A stretch of DNA of 41,870 nucleotides. Source: Bradyrhizobium sp. STM 3843 (GTDB lineage Bacteria; Pseudomonadota; Alphaproteobacteria; Rhizobiales; Xanthobacteraceae). Position numbers and translations under genes: made by a program. The notes beneath the pieces were generated by a model. That model was given only the letters and a program-made list of their open reading frames with translations. It was not told where the DNA came from and did not search any database. Every line of letters starts with the position of its first letter. Positions within the stretch are counted from its first letter, which is position 1. Location: positions 1 through 41,870 of the forward strand of contig NZ_CAFK01000292.1 in NCBI RefSeq assembly GCF_000239815.1. Reading direction: 5' to 3'. Shown here one piece after another: positions 15,765 through 25,241 of the stretch.

Positions 15765-18644
15765 TCACTCCGCGGCTTCCACGACGGGCGCGATCCGGCG
15801 TGAGTTCCGGGCCTGCTCGTCATAGGCCTTCTGCCAGTCCGACGGACCGTTCGACGGCGAGATCTGCACCGCCGTGACCTTGTATTCGGGGCAGTTGGTG
15901 GCCCAATCCGAATAGTCGGTGGTGATCACGTTCGCCTGCGTCATCGGGTGGTGGAAGGTGGTGTAGACCACGCCCGGCGCCACGCGCTCGGTGATCAGCG
16001 CGCGCAGCGTCGTCTCACCGGCGCGGCTGGCCAGCCGCACCCAGTCGCCGTCGCGGATGCCGCGCTGCTCGGCGTCGTGCGGATGGATTTCCAGCCGGTC
16101 CTCGCCATGCCAGACCACGTTGTCGGTGCGCCGCGTCTGGGCGCCGACATTGTACTGGGACAGGATGCGCCCGGTTGTCAGCAGCAGCGGGAAGCGCGGT
16201 CCGGTCCGCTCGTCGGTCGCGACATATTCGGTGACGACGAACTTGCCCTTGCCGCGCACGAAGCCGTCGATATGCATGATCGGCGTGCCCTCGGGCGCCT
16301 TGTCGTTGCAGGGCCACTGCACCGAGCCCATTTCGTCCAGCTTGGCGTAGGACACGCCGGTGAAGGTCGGGGTCAGCGCCGCGATCTCGTCCATGATCTC
16401 GGACGGGTGGCTGTACGTCATCTCGAAGCCCATGGCCTTGGCGAGGCCAATGGTGACCTCCCAGTCGGCGAGCCCATTGCGCGGGCTCATCACCTTGCGC
16501 ACCCGCTGGATGCGGCGCTCGGCATTGGTGAAGGTGCCGTCCTTCTCCAGGAAGGTCGAGCCGGGCAGGAACACATGGGCATAGTTCGCGGTCTCGTTCA
16601 GGAACAGATCCTGGACGACAACGCACTCCATGGACGAAAGTGCCTGGACGACGTGGCTGGTGTTGGGATCGGACTGCAGGATGTCCTCGCCCTGCACGTA
16701 GAGGCCCTTGAAGGTGCCCTCGATCGCGGAGTCGAACATGTTGGGGATGCGCAGGCCCGGCTCAGGGTTGAGCTTGACGTTCCACATCGCCTCGAACTGG
16801 TCGCGCACGGCGTCGCCCGCGATGTGCCGGTAACCCGGCAGTTCGTGCGGGAACGAGCCCATGTCGCAGGAGCCCTGCACGTTGTTCTGGCCGCGTAGCG
16901 GGTTCACGCCGACGCCGCGGCGGCCGATATTGCCGGTCGCCATCGCCAGATTGGCGATCGCGATCACGGTGGTCGAGCCCTGGCTGTGCTCCGTGACCCC
17001 CAAGCCGTAGTAGATCGCGGCATTGCCGCCGGTGGCGTAGAGCCGCGCCGCGCCGCGCAGTTCCTTCGGATCGACGCCGGTGATGAGCGCGACCGCCTCG
17101 GGGCTGTTCTTCTCCTGGGCAACGAAGGTGGCCCAGTCCTGGAATTCGCTCCAGTCGCAGCGCTCGCGCACGAAGGCCTCGTTGACCAGCCCTTCGGTGA
17201 CGATCACATGCGCCATCGCGGTCAGGACCGCGACATTGGTGCCGGGCATCAACGGCAGATGGTGATCGGCCTTGACGTGCGCCGAGCTGACGAGATCAGT
17301 GCGGCGCGGATCGACCACGATCAGGTGTGCGCCCTGGCGCAGACGCTTCTTCATGCGCGAGGCGAACACCGGATGCGCGTCCGACGGATTGGCGCCGATC
17401 ACCATCACGACGTCGGTGTCCTCGACCGAATCGAAGTCCTGGGTGCCGGCCGAGGTGCCGAAGGTGGTGGCGAGGCCATAGCCGGTCGGCGAGTGGCAGA
17501 CGCGGGCGCAGGTGTCGACATTGTTGTTGCCGAAGCCCGCGCGGATCAGCTTCTGCACCAGATAGGTCTCTTCATTGGTGCAGCGGGAGGAGGTGATGCC
17601 GCCGATCGCGTCGCGGCCGTATTTCTGCTGGATGCCGCGCAGCTTTTGCGCAGCGAAATTGAACGCCTCGTCCCACGACACTTCGCGCCAGGGCTCCGCG
17701 ATGGTCTCGCGGATCATGGGCTTGAGGATGCGTTCCTTGTGCGTCGTGTAGCCCCAGGCGAAGCGGCCCTTGACGCAGGAATGGCCGCGATTGGCCTTGC
17801 CGTCCTTGTACGGCACCATGCGCACCACTTCCTCGCCGCGCATCTCCGCCTTGAAGGCGCAGCCGACGCCGCAATAGGCGCAGGTGGTGACCACCGAATG
17901 CTCGGGCTGGCCGATCTCGATCACAGACTTTTCGGTCAGGGTCGCGGTCGGGCAGGCCTGCACGCAGGCGCCGCAGGAGACGCATTCGGAGCCCAGGAAA
18001 CTTTCGCTCATGCCCGGCGACACCCGGCTGTCGAAGCCGCGGCCGGAGATGGTCAGCGCGAAGGTGCCTTGCACTTCCTCGCAGGCGCGGACGCAGCGCG
18101 AGCAGACGATGCACTTGGCGGGATCATAGGTGAAATAGGGGTTCGACTCGTCCTTCGGCAGCCAGGCCGGATTGACGTCGCCCTTGGCCTCCGCGAACAC
18201 ATGGTTCTCGCCCTGATAGCCGTAGCGGACGTCGCGCAGGCCGACAGCGCCGGCCATGTCCTGGAGCTCGCAATCGCCATTCGCCGCGCAGGTCAGGCAG
18301 TCGAGCGGATGGTCGGAGATGTAGAGCTCCATCACCCCCTTGCGCAGCTTCTTCAGCCGTTCGCTCTGGGTGTGCACGACCAGACCCGCCGCCACCGGCG
18401 TGGTGCAGGAGGCCGGGGTGCCATTGCGGCCCTCGATCTCCACCAGGCACAGCCGGCAGGAGCCGAAGGCGTCGACCATGTCGGTCGCGCACAGTTTGGG
18501 GATCTGCGTGCCGGCCTCCATGGCCGCGCGCATGATCGAGGTGCCCTCGGGTACCGTGATGCTCTGACCGTCGATGGTCAGCGTCACCATGGTCTCGGAC
18601 TTGGAGCGGGGCGTGCCGTAGTCGGTTTCCTGGATGAGCGACAT
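15765..18644 (-). CDS. fdsA: NAD-dependent formate dehydrogenase alpha (catalytic) subunit
   Basis: Oxidises formate to CO2 at a molybdenum bis-MGD centre in the cytoplasm and passes electrons along iron-sulfur clusters to FdsB. It has 959 residues from ATG 18644. The N-terminal ferredoxin domain carries a 2Fe-2S set (Cys52, 63, 66, 80). A His/Cys 4Fe-4S site follows (His112, Cys116, 119, 125), then two CxxCxxC 4Fe-4S motifs (CIVCSRCVRAC and CVSCGACVQAC) and the CAYCGVGC cluster opening the molybdopterin domain. The active-site pair is Cys383-His384 in DTCARVCHSP, matching the Cys-His of characterised FdsA; Cys rather than Sec is used. The C-terminal molydopterin-dinucleotide-binding domain includes YNVGAQTRRTDNV. 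A second possible start is at MVTLTIDGQ. Confidence 0.97.
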   Translation of the reverse strand: MSLIQETDYGTPRSKSETMVTLTIDGQSITVPEGTSIMRAAMEAGTQIPKLCATDMVDAFGSCRLCLVEIEGRNGTPASCTTPVAAGLVVHTQSERLKKLRKGVMELYISDHPLDCLTCAANGDCELQDMAGAVGLRDVRYGYQGENHVFAEAKGDVNPAWLPKDESNPYFTYDPAKCIVCSRCVRACEEVQGTFALTISGRGFDSRVSPGMSESFLGSECVSCGACVQACPTATLTEKSVIEIGQPEHSVVTTCAYCGVGCAFKAEMRGEEVVRMVPYKDGKANRGHSCVKGRFAWGYTTHKERILKPMIRETIAEPWREVSWDEAFNFAAQKLRGIQQKYGRDAIGGITSSRCTNEETYLVQKLIRAGFGNNNVDTCARVCHSPTGYGLATTFGTSAGTQDFDSVEDTDVVMVIGANPSDAHPVFASRMKKRLRQGAHLIVVDPRRTDLVSSAHVKADHHLPLMPGTNVAVLTAMAHVIVTEGLVNEAFVRERCDWSEFQDWATFVAQEKNSPEAVALITGVDPKELRGAARLYATGGNAAIYYGLGVTEHSQGSTTVIAIANLAMATGNIGRRGVGVNPLRGQNNVQGSCDMGSFPHELPGYRHIAGDAVRDQFEAMWNVKLNPEPGLRIPNMFDSAIEGTFKGLYVQGEDILQSDPNTSHVVQALSSMECVVVQDLFLNETANYAHVFLPGSTFLEKDGTFTNAERRIQRVRKVMSPRNGLADWEVTIGLAKAMGFEMTYSHPSEIMDEIAALTPTFTGVSYAKLDEMGSVQWPCNDKAPEGTPIMHIDGFVRGKGKFVVTEYVATDERTGPRFPLLLTTGRILSQYNVGAQTRRTDNVVWHGEDRLEIHPHDAEQRGIRDGDWVRLASRAGETTLRALITERVAPGVVYTTFHHPMTQANVITTDYSDWATNCPEYKVTAVQISPSNGPSDWQKAYDEQARNSRRIAPVVEAAE

Positions 18645-18654
18645 GGTGATGTCC

Positions 18655-20211
18655 TTACTCTGCAGCCTGCAGGCGCGGCTGCTGCGGTCCGAAATCTTCG
18701 CGGAAATGTTTGAGCGCTGACAGCACCGGGTAGGGCGTGAAGCCGCCAAGCGCGCAGAGCGAGCCGAGTTTCATGGTGCCGCAGAGGTCTTCGACCAATG
18801 CGATGTTCTCGCCGACGCGGTCGCCGCGACGGATCTTGTCGATGGTCTCCACGCCGCGGGTCGAGCCGATTCGGCAAGGCGTGCATTTGCCGCAGGATTC
18901 GATGGCGCAGAACTCCATCGCGAAGCGCGCCTGCTTCGCCATGTCGACGGTGTCGTCGAACACGACGATGCCGCCATGGCCGATCAGGCCGTCACGCGTG
19001 GCGAAGGCCTCATAGTCGAACGGCGTGTCGAACAGCGCGCGGGGGAAATAGGCCCCGAGCGGCCCGCCGACCTGCACCGCCCGCACCGGGCGGCCGGTGA
19101 AGGTGCCGCCGCCGACCTCGTCCACCAGTTCGCCGAGCGTGATGCCGAACGCCGTTTCGAACAGGCCGCCATATTTGATATTGCCGGCGAGCTGGATCGG
19201 CATCGTGCCGCGCGAGCGCCCCATGCCGAAATCGGCATAGGCCTTGGCGCCCTCGTCGAGGATGAACGGGATTGCAGCGAAGGAGAGCAGGTTGTTGACC
19301 ACGGTCGGCTTGCCGAACAACCCATGGTGCGCCGGCAGCGGCGGCTTGGCACGGACGAGCCCGCGCTTGCCTTCGAGGCTCTCCATCAGCGCGGTCTCTT
19401 CGCCGCAGACATAGGCGCCGGCGCCCATGCGCACTTCGAGATCGAAGGAGAAGTTCGAGCCGGCGATCTTGTCGCCGAGCAGGCCGGCCTTCCTGGCAAT
19501 CGCGATGGCTTTCGCGGTCGCCGCGATCGCGTGCGGATATTCGGAGCGGCTGTAGATGTAGCCCTTGGTGGCGCCCACCGCGATGCCGGCGATCGTCATG
19601 CCCTCAATCAGGACGAAGGGGTCGCCCTCCATCAGCATGCGGTCGGCGAAGGTGCCGCTGTCGCCCTCATCGGCGTTGCAGATGACGTATTTGCGATCCG
19701 CTGCCGTCTGCGCCACCGTCTTCCACTTGATGCCGGTGGGGAAACCGGCGCCGCCGCGGCCGCGCAGGCCCGAGGTCGTGACCTCGGCAATGATCTCGTC
19801 CGGTGTGAGCGTCAGTGCGCGGGCCAGCCCGCGATAGCCGCCATGGGCGCGATAGTCGTCGAGCGAGAGCGGATCGATGATGCCGCAGCGGGCGAAGGTG
19901 AGGCGGGTCTGCCGCTTCAGCCAAGGGATGTCTTCGACCGCGCCGAGCCGGAGCGGATGCTGACCACTGGAGACGATGGCATCGAGCAACGAGGCCGCAT
20001 CGGCCGATGTCGCCGGGCCGAATCCGATCCGGCCCGCCGGGGTCGCGACTTCGATCAGCGGCTCCAGCCAATACAGGCCGCGCGAGCCGGTGCGGACGAT
20101 ATCGATCGTGAGGCCGCGCTGGCTCGCGACCGAGGCCAACGCCTGCGCGACCTCATCGGCGCCGACCGCAAGGGCGCCGGCATCACAGGGAACGTACAGA
20201 CGCAGGCTCAT
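18655..20211 (-). CDS. fdsB: NAD-dependent formate dehydrogenase beta subunit (FMN, NADH site)
   Basis: Takes electrons from FdsA and reduces NAD+ at FMN. It has 518 residues from the ATG at 20211, which overlaps the fdsG stop as ATGA; the open frame to 20739 runs through fdsG and is not used. A thioredoxin-like N-terminal domain precedes the NuoF-like core. That core shows the glycine-rich NAD/FMN loop GLRGRGGAGFPTG, the FMN segment NADEGDSGTFADR, and GAGAYVCGEETALMESLEG. The 4Fe-4S motif SCGKCTPCRIGSTRG has its fourth Cys in GSLCALGG. It lies 10 bp upstream of fdsA. Confidence 0.96.
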   Translation of the reverse strand: MSLRLYVPCDAGALAVGADEVAQALASVASQRGLTIDIVRTGSRGLYWLEPLIEVATPAGRIGFGPATSADAASLLDAIVSSGQHPLRLGAVEDIPWLKRQTRLTFARCGIIDPLSLDDYRAHGGYRGLARALTLTPDEIIAEVTTSGLRGRGGAGFPTGIKWKTVAQTAADRKYVICNADEGDSGTFADRMLMEGDPFVLIEGMTIAGIAVGATKGYIYSRSEYPHAIAATAKAIAIARKAGLLGDKIAGSNFSFDLEVRMGAGAYVCGEETALMESLEGKRGLVRAKPPLPAHHGLFGKPTVVNNLLSFAAIPFILDEGAKAYADFGMGRSRGTMPIQLAGNIKYGGLFETAFGITLGELVDEVGGGTFTGRPVRAVQVGGPLGAYFPRALFDTPFDYEAFATRDGLIGHGGIVVFDDTVDMAKQARFAMEFCAIESCGKCTPCRIGSTRGVETIDKIRRGDRVGENIALVEDLCGTMKLGSLCALGGFTPYPVLSALKHFREDFGPQQPRLQAAE

Positions 20212-20684
20212 CGCTGGGCCTCCGACACGAGTGCATCGAGCCTGTTTTCGTCGAGCCGCCCGACCAGGCGACCGTCGAGCATCGCCGATGGCGCGGTGGC
20301 GCACAGCCCCAGGCAGTAGATCGGCTCCAGCGTGACGCGCTGGTCCGCCGTGGTGTTGCCCAGGGCGATGCCGAGCTTGGCCTCGGCGCGGGCGGCCAAA
20401 GCATCGCCGCCGGCGGCCTGGCAGGCCTCGGCACGGCACAGTTTCAGCACATGGCGGCCGGCCGGCCGGCTGCGGAAGTCGTGGTAGAAGGTGAACACGC
20501 CGTAAACTTCCGCGCGCGACAAATTGAGCGCGGAGGCGATCATCGGCAGCGCCTCTTCCGGAACATAGCCGAACGCCTCCTGGAGCGCGTGGAGGATCGG
20601 CAGGGTCGCGCCCTCCATCTGGCTGTGTTCGGCGATGATGTCGGCGCCGCGCGCCGCCTCCCAAGGTTCGTAGACCGACGTCAT
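20208..20684 (-). CDS. fdsG: NAD-dependent formate dehydrogenase gamma subunit
   Basis: A 158-residue NuoE-like protein with a thioredoxin-fold 2Fe-2S cluster, an electron relay in the soluble formate dehydrogenase. The four ligands are Cys83 and Cys88 (KLCRAEACQA) and Cys124 and Cys128 (YCLGLCATAP). EVYGVFTFYHDF is the usual NuoE segment. The ATG at 20684 gives MTSVYEPWEAARG; the frame is open to 20789 but those codons cross the regulatory region. It is the first gene of the operon fdsG-fdsB-fdsA-fdhD-fdsD, with overlaps or gaps of 10 bp or less throughout, and is divergent from a LysR gene. Confidence 0.95.
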   Translation of the reverse strand: MTSVYEPWEAARGADIIAEHSQMEGATLPILHALQEAFGYVPEEALPMIASALNLSRAEVYGVFTFYHDFRSRPAGRHVLKLCRAEACQAAGGDALAARAEAKLGIALGNTTADQRVTLEPIYCLGLCATAPSAMLDGRLVGRLDENRLDALVSEAQR

Positions 20685-20729
20685 TCTTGTCCCAATCAAT
20701 GTTGCTGGCTTGCCTTGATGAGAATTGGA

Positions 20730-20747
20730 ATTGATCCAAATATCAAT
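20730..20747. promoter_or_regulatory. Candidate operator between fdsG and the LysR gene
   Basis: Perfect dyad ATTGAT-CCAAAT-ATCAAT, 46-63 bp upstream of the fdsG start, in an AT-rich patch of a divergent 241-bp interval. LysR-type regulators typically bind such dyads (T-N11-A boxes) between divergent genes. The spacing here is one base off the textbook form, so this is an inference. Confidence 0.45.
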
Positions 20748-20925
20748 AAAGCTGTCCCGTGCTGCGATAGCGAAAGGCAATCGAAGCATTGCTAAAATTG
20801 GACGGAAAACAGGCCCTTAGCGGTTCTGCGTCGCAGCTTTGCCATGTTGCGACCGCGTTCGCCATGGTAATGAAACCAGTGTAGGAAAAGCGCTCCGCAC
20901 CACAACCTCCCGGAAGGCCGCGTTT

Positions 20926-21819
20926 TTGATCGATAAGCTCGAACTTCTGCTGGCGCTCGCCAAGGAGCGACATTTCGGCCGCGCCGCGGAGGCCTGCGGC
21001 GTCACCCAGCCGACCATGTCGACCAGCATCAAGCAGCTGGAGGAGATCCTCGGCGTCATGCTGGTGCAGCGCGGCTCGCGCTTCCAGGGCTTTACGCCCG
21101 AGGGCGAGCGGACCCTGGACTGGGCGCGGCGTATCGTCGGCGATTTCCGGGCGATGCGGCAGGAGATCAACGGGCTCAAGGACAAGCTCTCGGGCGAGAT
21201 CCGGATTGCCGCGGTGCCGACCGTGCTCGGCATGGTGGCGTCGCTGACCACGCCGTTCCGCGCCCGTCATCCGGACGTGCGCTTCCGCATCATGTCCTGC
21301 ACCTCGGCCGACGTGCTCGGGCTGCTCGAGAATCTCGAGGTCGATGCCGGGCTGACCTATATCGAGAACGAGCCGATCGGCAAGGTCCGCACCATCCCGC
21401 TCTATAACGAGAGCTATCGGCTGTTGACCGCGCCGGATGCGATGTTCGGCGACCGTGAGCAGGTGACATGGAAGGAGGTCGGGCAGGTGCCGCTCTGCCT
21501 GCTGACTCCCGACATGCAGAACCGCCGCATCATCGACCGTGCGCTGCGGGCGGCCGGCAACGAGGTGACGCCGACGCTGACCTCCAATTCACTGCTCGTG
21601 CTCTACACGCATGTGAAGACCGGCCGCTGGGCCAGCGTGATGCCGGCCAAGCTCGCCGAGACGCTCGGCCTGGCCGACAAGGTCCGCTCGATCCCGATCG
21701 TCGATCCCGTGATCAACTACTCGATCGGGCTGGTGATTCCCCAGCGTGACCCGATGACGCCGCTGATCGCAGCATTGGTGCACGTCGCCCGCGAGGTCGC
21801 GCCCAGTTTGCAGGCGTGA
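20926..21819 (+). CDS. LysR-family regulator, probable regulator of the formate dehydrogenase operon
   Basis: A 297-residue LysR-type activator from a TTG at 20926, preceded by GGAAGG at 20912-20917 and giving the expected opening LIDKLELLLALAKERHFGR. No in-frame ATG lies in the right place, and the frame runs open to another TTG at 20839. The winged helix-turn-helix (about 1-60) contains RAAEACGVTQPTMSTSIKQL. The effector domain (about 90-295) includes IRIAAVPTVLGMVASLTTPF. Divergent placement from fdsG suggests it controls formate oxidation, as for the FdsR type. The effector is unknown. Confidence 0.88.
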   Translation: MIDKLELLLALAKERHFGRAAEACGVTQPTMSTSIKQLEEILGVMLVQRGSRFQGFTPEGERTLDWARRIVGDFRAMRQEINGLKDKLSGEIRIAAVPTVLGMVASLTTPFRARHPDVRFRIMSCTSADVLGLLENLEVDAGLTYIENEPIGKVRTIPLYNESYRLLTAPDAMFGDREQVTWKEVGQVPLCLLTPDMQNRRIIDRALRAAGNEVTPTLTSNSLLVLYTHVKTGRWASVMPAKLAETLGLADKVRSIPIVDPVINYSIGLVIPQRDPMTPLIAALVHVAREVAPSLQA

Positions 21820-21838
21820 CGGGCCGCGCGGCCGCGCC

Positions 21839-23062
21839 TCAGGCGTGCCGACGCAGCAGGGGCACGATCAGATCGATCGCGAGCGCGGCGGTCACCGCGA
21901 CGGCGCCGACGGCGAACAGCGCCGTGTAGTTCCCGCCCGTTCGCGCGAAGGCATAGGACAGCCCGTAGGCCCCGATGGCCTGAAACAGCGCGAAGCTCGT
22001 GGTCGCCTGTCCCCATGCAGCGCGCTGGTTGGCAGCGTTATGGGGGATGACCTCGTGGATGCGGCCGAGCACCAGCGGTACGATGCCTGGCGTGAAGGCG
22101 CCGACGATGACGCTGGAGACGATCAGTGCGGCCGGCGTCACCGTGAGCGCGGGCAATGCAATCGCTATGGCCTCGATCAGGAAGGCGGCGCGCAGCGTCG
22201 GGCCGAAGCCCGCGCGGTCGGCGACATGTCCCGTCAGCAGCGGTCCGATCATGGCGCCGATTCCGTACAGCACCCAATAGTCCGATCCGGCCGAGATGCC
22301 TTGTCCGAGCCCGCGCGCGACCAGATCGACCAGGAATACCATGTGCGGCACCAGCGCCACCGCGTTGAGGCCGTATTCCGCGCTCAGCAGCAACACCAAT
22401 GACGACTGTTTGCGCGATCTGGATTGATGACCGGCAGGCGCTTGTGCGCCCCTTATATCGGACGGCCAGGCCCGCCAGCTCACGAGCGTCAACAGCGCCG
22501 AGAGCGCGCCGAGTGCGTACCAGGTCTGCATCAGTCCCTGCTGCAGGAGCAGCGGGACCAGCGTGCCGGATGCGGCAATGCCGAGGCCGACGCCAGCAAA
22601 GATCACCCCGCCGACGATGCCCCTCTTGTCAGGCGGAGTGTGCGGCAGGATGGTTGACGCCGCCAGCACCATGATGACGCCACCGGACAGTCCGGCCAGG
22701 ACCCGCCAACCAAAAAACCAGGCGAATGATAGCGGCGACGCGCAGGCAATGCAGCAGAGCGAGGCCAGCACCATCATGGCGCGCAGGCTGAAGACCGCGC
22801 CGACGCGCGCGGCCAGCTGACGCGCAAGCACGGCACCGCCGAGATAGCCGGCGAGGTTGGCCGCGCCGAGATACACCGCATCCGATGGCGCAAACCAATG
22901 CGCCGCGATCAACGCCGGGATCAGCGGCGTGTAGGCGAAACGCGCCAGCCCGAGGCCGACCAGGGACGCGCAGAAGCCCGCCAGCGCCAAGGGCCACAGC
23001 GGTGCGCGGGCGCGGTGACGTGTTGTTGGCTCAGGATGACGGTTGAGACGGATGCTCGACAT
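21839..23062 (-). CDS. YbfB/YjiJ-family MFS transporter
   Basis: A 407-residue inner-membrane protein with about twelve hydrophobic helices. The first helix LVGLGLARFAYTPLIPALI, followed by YLGAANLAGYLGGAVLARQL, is the signature I recognise for the YbfB/YjiJ branch of the major facilitator superfamily. Other MFS marks are WRVLAGLSGGVIMVLAAS and the central basic loop near GHQSRSRKQSS. Substrate is unknown for most of this branch. It converges with the LysR gene, the two stops being 19 bp apart, with a small GC palindrome (GGCCGCGCGGCC) between them. No partner gene is evident. Confidence 0.82.
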   Translation of the reverse strand: MSSIRLNRHPEPTTRHRARAPLWPLALAGFCASLVGLGLARFAYTPLIPALIAAHWFAPSDAVYLGAANLAGYLGGAVLARQLAARVGAVFSLRAMMVLASLCCIACASPLSFAWFFGWRVLAGLSGGVIMVLAASTILPHTPPDKRGIVGGVIFAGVGLGIAASGTLVPLLLQQGLMQTWYALGALSALLTLVSWRAWPSDIRGAQAPAGHQSRSRKQSSLVLLLSAEYGLNAVALVPHMVFLVDLVARGLGQGISAGSDYWVLYGIGAMIGPLLTGHVADRAGFGPTLRAAFLIEAIAIALPALTVTPAALIVSSVIVGAFTPGIVPLVLGRIHEVIPHNAANQRAAWGQATTSFALFQAIGAYGLSYAFARTGGNYTALFAVGAVAVTAALAIDLIVPLLRRHA

Positions 23063-23168
23063 GGCATGGTGCTAGCCGTTCCGAGCATGCGCGAAAAATG
23101 GTTTGCTGTGATGAGAGCCATCGCTGGGCGCGATGGCGCGGCATGTCGGCGGAGACGCCTCGCTCGCC

Positions 23169-24470
23169 TCACGCCCCCGTCACGCGCCAGATGCAGTCGC
23201 CGACATCGTCGGCGACGAGCAGCGAGCGGTCGGGGCCGAGCGTGACGCCGACCGGCCGGCCATAGGAGGCGCGCTCGTCGGGCGCGAGGAAGCCCGACAG
23301 GATGTCGCGTGGCGGACCGGATGGGCGGCCGTTCTCGAACGGGATGAACACGACCTTGTAGCCACTGAGCTTGCTGCGGTTCCAGGAGCCGTGCTGGCCG
23401 ATCACCATGCCGTCGGGAAAGCCGGGCAGGTGGCCGGCCGGCATCCAGCACAGACCGAGCGAGGCGGTGTGGCCGCCGAGCGCGTAGTCCGGCTGGATCG
23501 CCTTGGCCACCATGGCCGGATCCTGCGGTACGCGGTCATCCACCGTCTTGCCCCAGTAGCAATAGGGCCAGCCATAGAAGCCGCCCTCGCGCACCGAGGT
23601 CAGATAGTCGGGCGGCGTCTCGTCGCCGAGGCCGTCGCGCTCATTGACCACGGTCCAGAGCACGTTCGTGGTCGGCTCGAAGGCGAGGCCGACCGCGTTG
23701 CGCAGGCCTGAGGCGAAGATGTGGCTTTCGCCGCTGGCGACATCGAGCTCATAGATGCAGGCGCGGCCTTGCTCGACCTCGAAACCGAGCTCGGCGATAT
23801 TGGTGAGCGAGCCGACTCCGCAATAGAGCTTCTTGCCGTCCGCGCTCGGCAGCAGGCTGCGCGTCCAGTGCCCGGCGGGCTTGAAGGTGGTGAGCCGCCG
23901 TCCTTGCGCGGTGATCTTGTCGGCCCCGGCCGCATAGGGAAACGCGACGATGCCATCGGTGTTGCCGACATAGAAGGTGTCGCCGATCAGCGCCATGCCG
24001 AACGGCTGGTTCAATCCTTCCATGAAGGTCGTTTGAACCTCCGCAACGCCATCGCCATTGTCGTCGCGCAGGCGGGTGATGCGGTTGGCGCTGATGCCGA
24101 GCGCAGCGGCGCGGCGCATCGTTGCCTGCATCGCGTACTGAAAGACGTTCCGGGGCGGCGTGGCGACCTGCGTCGCCTCGGCGACGAGGACGTCGCCGTT
24201 GGGCATCACGTTGATCCAGCGCGGGTGTTTCAGCCCGGTCGCGAAGGCATTGACCTTGAGCCCCGCTGCCGTCGTCGGGACGTGCCCGGCGCTCCAGCCC
24301 TGCGCGGTCGGCATCTTCAGGGTCGGGAGCGCGCCCTGCGGCTTGGCGGTGGGGATCTCCGGTTGCTGGCCCCAGGCCGGCTTCGGCGTGTCGCCCTGCA
24401 ACCGCCGCCATTGCAGCGCCGCACCACCCACCAGCGCGACACTGCGCGCGAAGATGCTGGAAAAACTCAT
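23169..24470 (-). CDS. Sorbosone/glucose dehydrogenase-like beta-propeller protein
   Basis: A 433-residue protein of the PQQ-dependent sugar dehydrogenase (sorbosone dehydrogenase) family. A short hydrophobic N-terminus (about 1-20) suggests export or membrane anchoring. Propeller blades are visible as repeated units: HPRWINVMPNGDVLVAEA, NRITRLRDDNGDG, PFGMALIGDTFYVGNTDGI, KLYCGVGSLTNIAE, YELDVASGESHIFASGLRN and GQHGSWNRSKLSGYKVVFIP. In the family, PQQ plus Ca2+ oxidises sugars in the periplasm, but many members are uncharacterised and substrate cannot be assigned. AGGAA before the ATG supports the start. No PQQ synthesis genes are in the window. Confidence 0.85.
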   Translation of the reverse strand: MSFSSIFARSVALVGGAALQWRRLQGDTPKPAWGQQPEIPTAKPQGALPTLKMPTAQGWSAGHVPTTAAGLKVNAFATGLKHPRWINVMPNGDVLVAEATQVATPPRNVFQYAMQATMRRAAALGISANRITRLRDDNGDGVAEVQTTFMEGLNQPFGMALIGDTFYVGNTDGIVAFPYAAGADKITAQGRRLTTFKPAGHWTRSLLPSADGKKLYCGVGSLTNIAELGFEVEQGRACIYELDVASGESHIFASGLRNAVGLAFEPTTNVLWTVVNERDGLGDETPPDYLTSVREGGFYGWPYCYWGKTVDDRVPQDPAMVAKAIQPDYALGGHTASLGLCWMPAGHLPGFPDGMVIGQHGSWNRSKLSGYKVVFIPFENGRPSGPPRDILSGFLAPDERASYGRPVGVTLGPDRSLLVADDVGDCIWRVTGA

Positions 24471-24634
24471 GGGGTTCCTCTGTCGATTTTCTGCGCTCTG
24501 GCGTCCCGGCCGATCAGGCGCCGCCGATTAGACGCATTGTCGATCTGCAAGTCTACCGGCCGAACGGGCCGCCAATCGCATAGCTCCGTCGCATGCCGAG
24601 GAGATGACGGCCGGCGCGCGGTGGCGCGGCAGCT

Positions 24635-25180
24635 TCAATACTCCGCGAAGGCCTCGCGCATCACCGTCTCCTCTTGGCGGATGCGCAAGGTGAGCGGTAC
24701 GGCATAGACGATCAGGCCGACGATCAGCGTCGCGAAGGCGTGGAGCGTCAACGCATAACCGATCAGCTCGGGCAGGATATTGAGGAAATAATTGGGGTGA
24801 CGCACGGCCCGGAACAGCGGATGCGTGACCAGTCGATGATCGCGCGCGATGAACAGTTTCACGGTCCAGAACCGCCCGAGCAGCCGCGACACCACGAACA
24901 GCATCACCGCGCCGAACAGGTAGATGGCGAAGCCTGCCGCGCTGATCGCGTCAAAGGCGGCTGCGCGGACAATGCCCTCGGCCGTTGCAGCGAGATAGAA
25001 TGCAACGTGGGCGATGGCGAGCCAGCGCGACACCGGAGCGCCATATTCGGTGGCGCCTTCGGCACGCAGGCGCTTTTCGTTTCTGATGGAGACCGCGAGC
25101 ATCGCGAAGCGATATGCAAAGGCGGCGACGATGAAGAGATAGATCACGCTGACAATCCGATGGTTTGGATGCGCAGCCAT
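24635..25180 (-). CDS. Isoprenylcysteine carboxyl methyltransferase-like membrane protein
   Basis: A 181-residue integral membrane protein with about five helices. The C-terminal part has the family pattern HPLFRAVRHPNYFLNILPEL followed by a hydrophobic helix and RIRQEETVMREAF, which forms the SAM-binding site in ICMT and related PEMT-type enzymes. The bacterial substrate is unknown and may be a lipid or small molecule, since protein prenylation is not expected here. It lies between the beta-propeller gene and an NTF2-like gene on the same strand. The gap 24471-24634 shows nothing notable. Confidence 0.8.
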   Translation of the reverse strand: MAAHPNHRIVSVIYLFIVAAFAYRFAMLAVSIRNEKRLRAEGATEYGAPVSRWLAIAHVAFYLAATAEGIVRAAAFDAISAAGFAIYLFGAVMLFVVSRLLGRFWTVKLFIARDHRLVTHPLFRAVRHPNYFLNILPELIGYALTLHAFATLIVGLIVYAVPLTLRIRQEETVMREAFAEY

Positions 25181-25241
25181 AATTGCTGATCCATCGGATC
25201 GTCAATTGTCATCTGCGATGCTCGCGCAACGAGCCGCTGCG

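Noticed and set aside
16986..18713. A 575-codon open frame on + inside fdsA
   Set aside because: Antisense to fdsA, which has all its cluster and active-site motifs. The translation is Arg/Asp/His-rich without domains.
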